This document shows, piece by piece, positions 1-6,857 of a stretch of DNA of 26,210 nucleotides (the stretch's first letter is position 1; each line of letters opens with the position of its first letter). Both the position numbers and the translations under genes were made by a program. The notes under the pieces are model-generated. The model saw only the letters and a program-made list of their open reading frames with translations. It was not told the origin of the DNA and did no database searches. The stretch is taken from contig CAYVKW010000014.1 in assembly GCA_964452285.1 (NCBI GenBank), forward strand, positions 1 to 26,210. The letters run 5' to 3'. This DNA comes from JAUNST01 sp964452285. Its GTDB lineage: Bacteria > Patescibacteriota > Microgenomatia > UBA1400 > PJMF01.

Positions 1-2
1 GT

Positions 3-1058
3 ACCTTCTCCAATTACTATCCAGTTCCATATACTGGTACTTATCCCAATATTACCAATACTAATTTTAATATTGATAAATGTTACAAATACTCTTGGTC
101 TGTCTCTGATACTGCTGGTAATACTTCTACCTATACTTCCTCTATCATTATTACTACTTCTTCCAATACCATTTCTTTATCCAAAGCTCCCATTGGTACT
201 GTCATTAAAGTTAATAACCTTTTCTTTGTTAAAGCTAATACTACCGGTCTTCTCCTTTCTCTTCAACCTTACAATTACTCTTACTCTTCCACCTTCTCAT
301 ATACCGGTTCCCCTCAAACCTTTACCGCTCCCTATTCTGGCTGGTACCAAATTGAAGCGTGGGGAGCTCAGGGAGGTTCAGTGACTTCTAGCTATTACAA
401 TGCTACTCATGCTGGAGGGAAAGGTGCTTATTCAGCTGGAAAAATATATCTAAATCAAGGAGAACAGTTGTATATCCAAGTTGGAGGAGCAGGTATTAGT
501 GGTACTCAGGCAGTAATAGCAACGTACGATGGTGGATACAACGGAGGTGGAAATGGCTATGTTAACCGGACCTCTTGCTCTCAAACTGCGGCTTCTGGAG
601 GAGGAGCAACTGACATTCGTCTTTCAAGCGGAGATTGGGATAACGCTAGTTCTTTAAAATCAAGAATTTTAACTGCTGCTGCCGGCGGTGGAGCTTTTTC
701 AGAATATTGCGGCGATGGTGATAATGCAGCTATCATTGGCGGCGCTGGTGGTTCTTTAGTAGGTGGTACCGCTATTTATCAATCGAGATCTGGCTTTTCT
801 ACTTTAAATCCTACGGGTGGTACTCAAACAGATGGGGGTAAAAGTTTAGATAATTGGACTTCTACTGACTACTCTACTACTTATGCTGGTTCTTTTGGTA
901 CTGGTGCTACGGGAGGCAATTCTTATTCCGGTGGCGGCGGAGGATATTACGGTGGAGCTTCAGGAGTTTGGCAACCTGGCGCTGACGGCTCTTCCTTCAT
1001 CTCTGGCTACGCCGGTGTCAATGCTATCACTTCTTCTTCTCTTACTCCCACTAATTAA
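3..1058 (+). CDS. Glycine-rich surface protein, N-terminal part (5' end outside window; ends at an in-frame TAA)
   Basis: The reading frame is open from base 3, so the true start lies upstream of the window. The first ~95 residues look like an Ig-like extracellular segment (...WSVSDTAGNTSTYTSS...). From about residue 98 (base 294) comes a glycine-rich protein domain of the ALK/LTK-like type, opening with FSYTGSPQTFTAPYSGWYQI and followed by EAWGAQGG, GGKGAYSAG and many GGG runs, ending ADGSSFISGYAG. The frame stops at TAA 1056-1058, but the same frame continues at once with TLHYSNKYFIDGKMQAG and REGNGQAKITY, the usual end of this domain. The piece ending here is therefore an incomplete domain, and this and the next entry are most simply one gene. 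Probable role: exported adhesin or cell-surface protein; the signal or anchor cannot be seen. The coding strand is very pyrimidine-rich (Thr/Ser codons ACN, TCN), unlike other genes here. Confidence 0.8.
   Translation, partial: TFSNYYPVPYTGTYPNITNTNFNIDKCYKYSWSVSDTAGNTSTYTSSIIITTSSNTISLSKAPIGTVIKVNNLFFVKANTTGLLLSLQPYNYSYSSTFSYTGSPQTFTAPYSGWYQIEAWGAQGGSVTSSYYNATHAGGKGAYSAGKIYLNQGEQLYIQVGGAGISGTQAVIATYDGGYNGGGNGYVNRTSCSQTAASGGGATDIRLSSGDWDNASSLKSRILTAAAGGGAFSEYCGDGDNAAIIGGAGGSLVGGTAIYQSRSGFSTLNPTGGTQTDGGKSLDNWTSTDYSTTYAGSFGTGATGGNSYSGGGGGYYGGASGVWQPGADGSSFISGYAGVNAITSSSLTPTN
1056..1058 (+). other. In-frame TAA interrupting the glycine-rich domain
   Basis: The codons around it read Thr-Asn-TAA-Thr-Leu-His-Tyr-Ser-Asn-Lys-Tyr-Phe. 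The residues after the stop are the expected end of the domain, and there is no frame change. One substitution (for example CAA to TAA) would explain it. TAA is a normal stop for other genes in this window, so recoding is unlikely; a recent nonsense mutation or a base-call error are the main options. Confidence 0.8.
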
Positions 1059-1097
1059 ACTCTTCATTATTCTAACAAATACTTTATTGACGGTAAA

Positions 1098-3305
1098 ATG
1101 CAAGCAGGAGTCAGAGAAGGCAATGGCCAAGCTAAAATTACCTACCTATCCAATGTTAAACCAGCAAGAGTCAATATTAAACTTAATAACGTCAGATATA
1201 TTAAGGATTGTATCAATGGTAGTACTGCTAATACAGCCAATCATTGGCTTGAATTACAAGCAATTATCAATGGTATTAATATAGCAAAGAACAAAAATGT
1301 TACCGCCAGTTCTTTAACTGGTCTACATGGTAGTAGTGACTTAAATACTCTTACTAACGGTTTAATGAATGATAACTATTTGGGCTTGGGAGGAGGAAAT
1401 GTCTGTTTAACCGTAGACCTTGGTCAAGTTTATAATCTAGATGAAATCGCTGTTTGGCATTATTGGCTAGATGGTAGAACATACTATGACAATGTCACTT
1501 CTGTTTCCACTGATAATTCTACTTGGACTAATGTTATTGCCAATACAGAAGTAGAAACTGCCAGTGGCAAAAGAGTGAGTGCTTACAATAATTCCCTCTT
1601 TGCTAATACTGGACTATGTAATAGTGGCCTTATTTATACTGGTTCAGCTCAAACATTAATCTCCGGAGGAGAAAATGTAACCTATTCTAATAATACTGCC
1701 ATCAATGCTGGAACATACACTGTAACGGCAACCGCTAATGAAGGTTATATCTTTGCCGACGGCAATACTCAAACTACTCTTTCTTGTTCTATAGCCAAAG
1801 CTATTCCAACTTTGACTCTCTCCGCTACCTCGGGTACTGTAGTGACAGGTCAAACCTTAACCTTCACTGAAACATCTTCTATTGCTGGTAACTTCTCTCA
1901 TACTTCCTCTACCACCTCCATTGCAACCCTCTCTCCTTCCTCATATTCCTCCATTGCTGCCAATACTGCCAAAACAGTCACCATTACTGGAGTCTCTGCT
2001 GGTACCTCTGCCATCACTGTTACCTTTACTCCCACTGATACCACCAATTACAATAGCAAGACTGCTACCTATACCTCTACCATTACAGCTTCTGCCACTA
2101 TTCCCACCAACTCTTTATGTGTCTCTCGTACCTATACTGGTTCAGCACAACAATTAACCTCTTCCACTTCAGGTACTGGTTACACCCTCTCCAATTATTC
2201 TCAAACCAATGCTGGAACATATACCATTACTGCCACCCTAACTAGCGGTTATCGTTGGAGTGATAACACCACTACCACCAAAACCTTCTCCTGTTCTCTT
2301 ACCAAAGCCACTCCCACCCTCACCCTCTCTGCTACCTCGGGGACAGTGATGGCTGGCTTTACTACTACCTTCACCGAAACATCTTCTATTGCTGGTAACT
2401 TTTCTCATACTTCCTCTACCACCTCCATTGCTACCCTCTCTCCTTCCTCATATTCCTCCATTGCTGCCAATACTGCCAAAACTGTAATTGTCACTGGAGT
2501 AGCCGTTGGTTCTTCCGTCATTACTGTCACCTTTACTCCAGCCAGTACTGTCAATTATAACAGCACAACTAGAACTTATGCTATGACTACCTTAGCTAAA
2601 ACTATGCAGAATTTTAGTAGCGAAAACTGTTCTACTATGACTATTTGTACTAATAGTAGCTGTCCTTCTTCAGCAACTATCACTCTCACTGACTCTCGTG
2701 ACAATAAAACCTATCGTGTTCGTAAATTTCCTGATGGCAGGTGTTGGATGATTGACAATCTCCGCTATGGTGGTTCCAATGATGCCTGTGCTGGCAAAAC
2801 CTCTTTTTCTGGTAATGGTTCAGCTACTGCTACCAATAGATTTGGTACTGGTACCTATGGTGATTGTCGTGATGCTGGTAATACCTCTTATGGCTATCTT
2901 TACAACTGGCAAGCCGCCATGCAAAGTTCGACTGCATACTACAATACTACTTATACTGGATCTTCTGGAGCTCAAGGAATTTGTCCAAACAGTTGGTATG
3001 TGCCGCGAACAGAAGAACAAGTAGCTTTAGATAAGGTCATTGGTGGCTCTGGCACTGGTAAACAATCTACTGGCAGCTCTTGTATTTTTTGGCGTCCAGG
3101 TGGAAACTTTCTGGGGACTTATTCTGGTTTTTGTAATACTACATCTGCAGAAATAAGAAATCAAGGAATAAGTGGCTATTATTGGTCATCTTCTCAAGTG
3201 AGTGCTTCAAATGCTTACGCAGTGGACACCTATGTTGATTGGGTTTGGCTACAGCAGTCTTACCCAAAGTACGATGGATTTGCAGTGCGATGCATTAAGA
3301 ATTAG
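1098..3305 (+). CDS. Surface protein, C-terminal part: discoidin-like domain, duplicated Ig-like repeats, FISUMP domain
   Basis: This is the in-frame continuation of the upstream glycine-rich protein. The first ATG is at 1098, but no TATAAT or Shine-Dalgarno precedes it, so independent expression is doubtful. Order of parts: end of the glycine-rich domain (residues 1-20); an F5/8-type-C/discoidin-like domain (about 45-165; NHWLELQAI, LTNGLM, VDLGQVYNLDEIAVWHYW, STDNSTWTNV); two long Ser/Thr-rich Ig/MBG-like units repeated with a 169-residue period (about 172-500; YTGSAQ, INAGTYTVTAT, ATPTLTLSATSGTV, VTFTP..T.NYNS); and a C-terminal Fibrobacter-succinogenes-major-paralogous (FISUMP) domain (about 505-735; TLTDSRDNKTYRVRKFPDGR, CWMIDNLRYGG, YGYLYNWQAAM, GICPNSWYVPR, GYYWSSS, AVRCIKN). 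Discoidin and FISUMP domains are extracellular, so an attachment role is likely but inferred. The downstream gene is convergent. Confidence 0.8.
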   Translation: MQAGVREGNGQAKITYLSNVKPARVNIKLNNVRYIKDCINGSTANTANHWLELQAIINGINIAKNKNVTASSLTGLHGSSDLNTLTNGLMNDNYLGLGGGNVCLTVDLGQVYNLDEIAVWHYWLDGRTYYDNVTSVSTDNSTWTNVIANTEVETASGKRVSAYNNSLFANTGLCNSGLIYTGSAQTLISGGENVTYSNNTAINAGTYTVTATANEGYIFADGNTQTTLSCSIAKAIPTLTLSATSGTVVTGQTLTFTETSSIAGNFSHTSSTTSIATLSPSSYSSIAANTAKTVTITGVSAGTSAITVTFTPTDTTNYNSKTATYTSTITASATIPTNSLCVSRTYTGSAQQLTSSTSGTGYTLSNYSQTNAGTYTITATLTSGYRWSDNTTTTKTFSCSLTKATPTLTLSATSGTVMAGFTTTFTETSSIAGNFSHTSSTTSIATLSPSSYSSIAANTAKTVIVTGVAVGSSVITVTFTPASTVNYNSTTRTYAMTTLAKTMQNFSSENCSTMTICTNSSCPSSATITLTDSRDNKTYRVRKFPDGRCWMIDNLRYGGSNDACAGKTSFSGNGSATATNRFGTGTYGDCRDAGNTSYGYLYNWQAAMQSSTAYYNTTYTGSSGAQGICPNSWYVPRTEEQVALDKVIGGSGTGKQSTGSSCIFWRPGGNFLGTYSGFCNTTSAEIRNQGISGYYWSSSQVSASNAYAVDTYVDWVWLQQSYPKYDGFAVRCIKN
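1861..1980 (+). repeat. Direct repeat, copy 1 (about 120 bp, near-identical)
   Basis: It lies in the surface-protein gene and encodes the segment TFTETSSIAGNFSHTSSTTS followed by IATLSPSSYSSIAANTAKTV. Copy 2 lies exactly 507 bp (169 codons) downstream with only a few, mostly synonymous, base differences. The duplication preserves the frame and forms part of the larger tandem unit. Confidence 0.9.
2368..2487 (+). repeat. Direct repeat, copy 2
   Basis: Second copy of the segment at 1861-1980, in the same frame. The flanking sequence of the repeat unit (ATPTLTLSATSGTV before, VTFTP..T.NYNS after) is also similar but more diverged, which points to recent homogenisation of the core only. Confidence 0.9.
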
Positions 3306-3352
3306 ATCATGATGAAGTTATTATTTGTTATTAAATAAATGGATGAGAAATA

Positions 3353-4723
3353 TTAGTGTAGTGGAAAGGCGTCGTCGAGTTCACCAGAATAATAGAATTC
3401 TGAGCCGAGGCGACCAAAAGTATAATTTTGGTCGCCGAGGCTGATTTTGCTACCACCGACTTTAGGATTAGCATTTGGCTCTGATTGAGGGAAACCAACA
3501 TTGTAAAGGGTGATTAAAATTTCCGGACGATCGGTGATAGGAAAGCCAGCTTTTTCCCATTGGACAATAAATTGTTTGAGATAAAGAGCGGCGTAAAGAT
3601 AAGAATAAAACTGATTTTTGGTATCAGTCAAACGAGCATAGCGCTCATTGCCGTGATCATTGGTTTTGAAATCGAGCAAATTTTCGTAACTAGCGCCCAG
3701 ATAATATGGAGAATTAGAGTCTTTTAGATGTTGCTCGATTTGTTCACCGGTGCTGGGTTTCATACCCATGACGCCTAAAGAAATAGTATTAGAATTGGCA
3801 AGAATTTTCATTGGGGAGAAAAATTGTTTGAAAAGTTCACGTTGAGAATTGAAAAGACGGACTTGTTCTCCACTCAGACAAGCGACTAATAAACGAGCAT
3901 CGATATGGGCGAGGTCAGCAGCTTGATGAATGAGAGCTTCATCTTTGAGAATAGCTTCTTCAAGAATGGGCCAACGTTCTTGATCAAGCCAAATAAAAGC
4001 ATTAGCAGAGGTAGAAGAACTGGCAAGCTGAGACATGAGAATGCTTTCATTGAGGGTTTGGGCATCAAAAGTATCGAGACAAGACTGCAATTGAGTATTA
4101 AATTGATTTTGATCAATGATAAGGTTATTTTGGAAAGCGGTGAGCATGCGAGTCGCTAGAGCTAAATTTTGACTGCGTTGATAGTTTTTAAGAATGGGTA
4201 AGATATTTTGAGGATAGTCGTGGCTAAAAATGGATAAAGTACAAAGTAGTTTTTTTTGGAGTCTAATGGCTTCTTCTTGATTGTCAAGGGCTTGTTGAAG
4301 CTGCTGAAGCTGATTTTGGGCGGTGAGAAGGGCAGAAGTGGTGGCAACAGTGGTAGAGGAAGAAGCGGTGAGAGTGGCAGAAGTGGTGGCAGCGCCCAAA
4401 ACTTGGGCTTGATGAAAGAGAGCGTTTTGAGTTTGGGCGAAATTGCTATCAAATTGATCAATTTCGCCCTCAACATTGGTCCAGCGCATTTTTACGGCTA
4501 ACAAAACACAAAGAAAAACGCCACCGACACCGGCGAGAAGATAAACGAGGCAGTTGAAGGCGAAAAACCAAGGCTGGTTTTTCGCCATGTTTCTCCAGAA
4601 AACGAAAAATTTGCTTTTTTGATTAAGGTTATTGATTAAAGAATGCGGAAGGGCAATCAACTGAGTTTGACCATTAAGAGTGATTTTGAGAAAACGGGCT
4701 GAGGGTATAGCTTTTTTTGCCAT
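3353..4723 (-). CDS. Membrane-anchored coiled-coil protein with lytic-transglycosylase-like C-terminal domain
   Basis: 456 residues. A basic N-terminal cytoplasmic segment (1-50) is followed by one strong membrane helix (about 53-77, FAFNCLVYLLAGVGGVFLCV), a Thr/Ser/Ala linker (about 108-135), a Gln-rich coiled coil (about 135-160) and a helical region. The C-terminal ~180 residues resemble the lysozyme/SLT fold: IDARLLVACLSGEQVRLF, with Glu286 where the catalytic Glu of soluble lytic transglycosylases sits; then SLGVMGMKPSTGEQI, similar to the GLMQ..P.TA block; then ITLYNVGFPQ, similar to the AYNAG block. If right, it would cut peptidoglycan from the outer membrane face of the cell membrane, for example to let pili through; the divergent pilin cluster fits but does not prove this. 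I do not recognise a named family. The start is fixed by TATAAT six bases before the ATG, a leaderless arrangement. Confidence 0.8.
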   Translation of the reverse strand: MAKKAIPSARFLKITLNGQTQLIALPHSLINNLNQKSKFFVFWRNMAKNQPWFFAFNCLVYLLAGVGGVFLCVLLAVKMRWTNVEGEIDQFDSNFAQTQNALFHQAQVLGAATTSATLTASSSTTVATTSALLTAQNQLQQLQQALDNQEEAIRLQKKLLCTLSIFSHDYPQNILPILKNYQRSQNLALATRMLTAFQNNLIIDQNQFNTQLQSCLDTFDAQTLNESILMSQLASSSTSANAFIWLDQERWPILEEAILKDEALIHQAADLAHIDARLLVACLSGEQVRLFNSQRELFKQFFSPMKILANSNTISLGVMGMKPSTGEQIEQHLKDSNSPYYLGASYENLLDFKTNDHGNERYARLTDTKNQFYSYLYAALYLKQFIVQWEKAGFPITDRPEILITLYNVGFPQSEPNANPKVGGSKISLGDQNYTFGRLGSEFYYSGELDDAFPLH

Positions 4724-4729
4724 TGGTAC

Positions 4730-4735
4730 ATTATA
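4730..4735 (-). promoter_or_regulatory. -10 TATAAT of the 3353-4723 gene (leaderless)
   Basis: TATAAT is followed by six bases (GTACCA) and then the ATG, so transcription should start at or within a base or two of the start codon. No good -35 is seen. Confidence 0.7.
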
Positions 4736-4808
4736 GCGAAAAAAACTTAATTTGGGGAGAAGTTTTGCTTGATTTTTGATTAAAAATTGAAATTAAAAAA
4801 ACTCAAAC

Positions 4809-4837
4809 TTGACAAATAAATCAGGGTGTGGTTTAAT
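4809..4837 (+). promoter_or_regulatory. Promoter of first pilin gene
   Basis: TTGACA (4809-4814), a 17-base spacer and TTTAAT (4832-4837): nearly perfect sigma70-type elements. The predicted leader is about 50 nt and carries the purine-rich ribosome site AGGAAAGGAAAAGA just before the ATG at 4894. Confidence 0.8.
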
Positions 4838-4893
4838 GAGTGAGTGAGAGTTAATAGTAACTATTTTTTGAGTGAAAATAGGAAAGGAAAAGA

Positions 4894-5394
4894 ATGAAGA
4901 AATCAGGTTTTACCCTTATTGAGTTAATGGTGGTGGTAGCAGTGATTGCTATTTTGGCGACTTTGTCAGTGACAAGTTTCAGTGCCGCTATTAAAAGAAC
5001 AAGAAACGCAGGACGGCAATCAGATATTCAAGCAGTGACTAAAGCACTTGAAACTTGTTATGACGTGCCTTCTGGTACCTACTTAGGTTTAGATGGTACT
5101 AATACTGCTGAAAATAATTCTGGTAATTTTGATACCATTGTAAACTCACTTGTTACTGCCGGTTGTTTAAATGAGACAATTAAACCAGGAATGGAAGGAA
5201 AGGACTATACTGCATGGACGACGACGACTGATGGAGCACAAGGTTTTATGATTTGTGCAGATTTGGAATACGTGGCTAATTGGGACAGCGTAGGTAATAC
5301 TCAAACATTGCCGACTAGTACAACGTTTGGTGAAGCCTGCGATCCTACGGATAATACAACTTCTTGCTATTTCTGCGCCAGAAATCAACAATAA
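4894..5394 (+). CDS. Type IV pilin / prepilin, paralog 1
   Basis: 166 residues. A short leader MKKSG is followed by the prepilin peptidase site G^FTLIELMVVVAVIAILAT, with Phe at mature position 1 and Glu at mature position 5, then the hydrophobic helix and the polar helix SAAIKRTRNAGRQ. The globular part has spaced cysteines (ETCYD, AGCLNE, MICADLEYVANWDSVGN, EACD) and ends SCYFCARNQQ. This Cys-rich tail with terminal NQQ is shared by all three pilins and is of the kind seen in Patescibacteria. It would be processed by PilD-type peptidase and polymerised into surface fibres; the assembly machinery is not in this window. It has its own promoter and a downstream terminator, so it is a monocistronic unit. 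Confidence 0.93.
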   Translation: MKKSGFTLIELMVVVAVIAILATLSVTSFSAAIKRTRNAGRQSDIQAVTKALETCYDVPSGTYLGLDGTNTAENNSGNFDTIVNSLVTAGCLNETIKPGMEGKDYTAWTTTTDGAQGFMICADLEYVANWDSVGNTQTLPTSTTFGEACDPTDNTTSCYFCARNQQ

Positions 5395-5415
5395 AAAGAT
5401 TGTAGATAGAATTGA

Positions 5416-5448
5416 AATGCGCCTGCTTGGAATACAAGCAGGCGCATT
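5416..5448 (+). terminator. Hairpin terminator after pilin 1
   Basis: Perfect 14-bp stem AATGCGCCTGCTTG / CAAGCAGGCGCATT with loop GAATA, followed by a weak T-rich stretch (GTGTTATT). It lies 22 bases past the stop. Confidence 0.8.
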
Positions 5449-5511
5449 GTGTTATTAACATACGTTATTAATAAGAGAGGTGTTTTTTTTGCAAAAAATA
5501 AGATAAGAAGG

Positions 5512-5540
5512 CTGGAAACGCAAATCTTTTGCGCTATAAA
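5512..5540 (+). promoter_or_regulatory. Possible promoter of pilin 2
   Basis: TATAAA (5535-5540) with a poor -35 match CTGGAA 17 bases upstream. The leader would be about 65 nt and ends in the ribosome site AAGGAGAG. Weaker than the other promoters listed. Confidence 0.35.
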
Positions 5541-5611
5541 TAATGAGGGAATGACGAGAGTATGCTGGCAAATTCTTCTTTTACAATAGAAAGAAAGAAG
5601 GAGAGCTAATC

Positions 5612-6187
5612 ATGTTGAAGAATTTGCTTAAAAATAATAAATATATCAAAAAGGGACAAGAAGTTGGAACAAAAAGAGTCGGTTTTACTCTGATTGAGTT
5701 GATGGTAGTAGTGGCAGTAATTGCTATCTTAGCAACATTGGGAGTGACAAGCTTTGTAGTGGCAATTAGAAGAAGTCGTAATGCAACCAGGCAGTCAGAT
5801 GTAGAGGCGGTGGCAAAAGCAATGGAAACTTGTTATGATAGTATGAGCGGTTTGTATGGAGGTTTACCGACCACAGGGACTAGTCAAACGGTAACAACAG
5901 ACACGACGACAACGGCAGGAACTATTTTTGCAGCTGCGACCAATAATTGTTTAGTGACAGATATTGTCCCCACATTGAGCGGTTTTAATTATACAGTGGT
6001 CTATCAAGCTGATGTGCCGCAAATATTCACCATTTGCGCGCAATTGGAGCAAGTGACCAATTGGGGAAGTATTGGTAATACGGCAACATTGCCAACGATT
6101 GCTAATGATGCAGTGGTAATGGGAGCTGACTGTGGGGATCCAAGTGGCAGTAATACTTGCTATTTTTGCGTTACTAATCAACAATAA
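5612..6187 (+). CDS. Type IV pilin / prepilin, paralog 2
   Basis: 191 residues. The start is supported by AAGGAGAG six to seven bases upstream of the ATG, which gives an unusually long basic leader of about 24 residues (MLKNLLKNNKYIKKGQEVGT...) before the cleavage site G^FTLIELMVVVAVIAILAT. The other two paralogs have leaders of five to seven residues. The mature part mirrors paralog 1: RRSRNATRQSDVEAVAKAME, TCYDSMSG, ICAQLEQVTNWGSIGN and the tail TCYFCVTNQQ. A central Thr-rich stretch (TGTSQTVTTDTTTTAGT) is specific to this copy. A separate transcription unit between two hairpins is likely. Confidence 0.93.
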   Translation: MLKNLLKNNKYIKKGQEVGTKRVGFTLIELMVVVAVIAILATLGVTSFVVAIRRSRNATRQSDVEAVAKAMETCYDSMSGLYGGLPTTGTSQTVTTDTTTTAGTIFAAATNNCLVTDIVPTLSGFNYTVVYQADVPQIFTICAQLEQVTNWGSIGNTATLPTIANDAVVMGADCGDPSGSNTCYFCVTNQQ

Positions 6188-6210
6188 TTTTCTTTTAGAA
6201 AAAAAGCGAA

Positions 6211-6244
6211 AGAAAAATCGTCATTTACAAATGACGATTTTTCT
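6211..6244 (+). terminator. Hairpin terminator after pilin 2
   Basis: Perfect 16-bp inverted repeat AGAAAAATCGTCATTT / AAATGACGATTTTTCT around a two-base centre, with a T run inside the 3' arm. It begins 23 bases past the stop of pilin 2 and overlaps the -35 of the pilin 3 promoter. Confidence 0.8.
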
Positions 6245-6252
6245 GTTATAAC
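6224..6252 (+). promoter_or_regulatory. Promoter of pilin 3, embedded in the preceding terminator
   Basis: TTTACA (6224-6229), 17-base spacer, TATAAC (6247-6252). The -35 hexamer lies across the loop of the pilin 2 terminator. The predicted leader is about 15 nt (AAGAAAGAACAAG before ATG 6274). Confidence 0.65.
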
Positions 6253-6273
6253 TGATGTATAAGAAAGAACAAG

Positions 6274-6813
6274 ATGCAACAAAAAAAAGTCGGTTTTACT
6301 CTGATTGAGTTAATGGTAGTAGTAGCAGTGATTGCTATCCTAGCTACTCTGTCAGTGACGAGTTTTAGCGCTGCCATCAAAAGGACGAGAAATGCCGGGC
6401 GGCAAGCGGATATCCAAGCAGTGGCGAAAGCGATGGAAACTTGTTATGATGTTTCTTCTGCTACTTATACTGGACTGTCAGTGCAAACTGGCGGCAATAC
6501 GACTTGTGCCGCTGGCGGAGTTAATACGGCTGATGGTTTCAAGAATATTGTGAAAAATTTAAATGAAGCTGGTTGTTTAAATGAACAAATAATTTCTGAT
6601 ATGGCTCAAGATTTTCCTTATACCGCTACTTGTCAAGAAAATGCACCGCAAGCTTTTATTTTATGTGCTAAGTTGGAGAAAGTGGCTAATTGGGGTAGTG
6701 TGGGCAATTGGTTGGGCGTGACTGCTCCTGGATTATCTGCTACCAACTTAAATACTAATCCCTGTGTAGACGGTGGTGAGGCTTGTTGGTTTTGTGTGCA
6801 AAACCAACAATAA
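6274..6813 (+). CDS. Type IV pilin / prepilin, paralog 3
   Basis: 179 residues. Leader MQQKKVG then FTLIELMVVVAVIAILAT; the following SVTSFSAAIKRTRNAGRQ is identical to paralog 1, while the DNA of the leader region (AAAGTCGGTTTTACTCTGAT) matches paralog 2, so the three copies share segments in a mosaic way. The globular part has TCYDVSSATYTGL, GCLNEQI, ILCAKLEKVANWGSVGN and a tail ACWFCVQNQQ. It is a structural or minor pilin; which copy is the major subunit cannot be told from sequence. The next gene (hisS) has its own promoter immediately after. Confidence 0.93.
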   Translation: MQQKKVGFTLIELMVVVAVIAILATLSVTSFSAAIKRTRNAGRQADIQAVAKAMETCYDVSSATYTGLSVQTGGNTTCAAGGVNTADGFKNIVKNLNEAGCLNEQIISDMAQDFPYTATCQENAPQAFILCAKLEKVANWGSVGNWLGVTAPGLSATNLNTNPCVDGGEACWFCVQNQQ

Positions 6814-6821
6814 TAAAAAGA

Positions 6822-6850
6822 TTTTCAGATCAAAGTTTTTGAGTTATAAT
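6822..6850 (+). promoter_or_regulatory. Promoter of hisS (leaderless)
   Basis: TTTTCA (6822-6827), 17-base spacer, perfect TATAAT (6845-6850), then seven bases to the ATG at 6858. Confidence 0.75.
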
Positions 6851-6857
6851 AAGGCTC

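Noticed and set aside
1656..1853. Antisense open frames within the surface-protein gene
   Set aside because: They arise from Ser/Thr-rich low-complexity codons and have no start signals.
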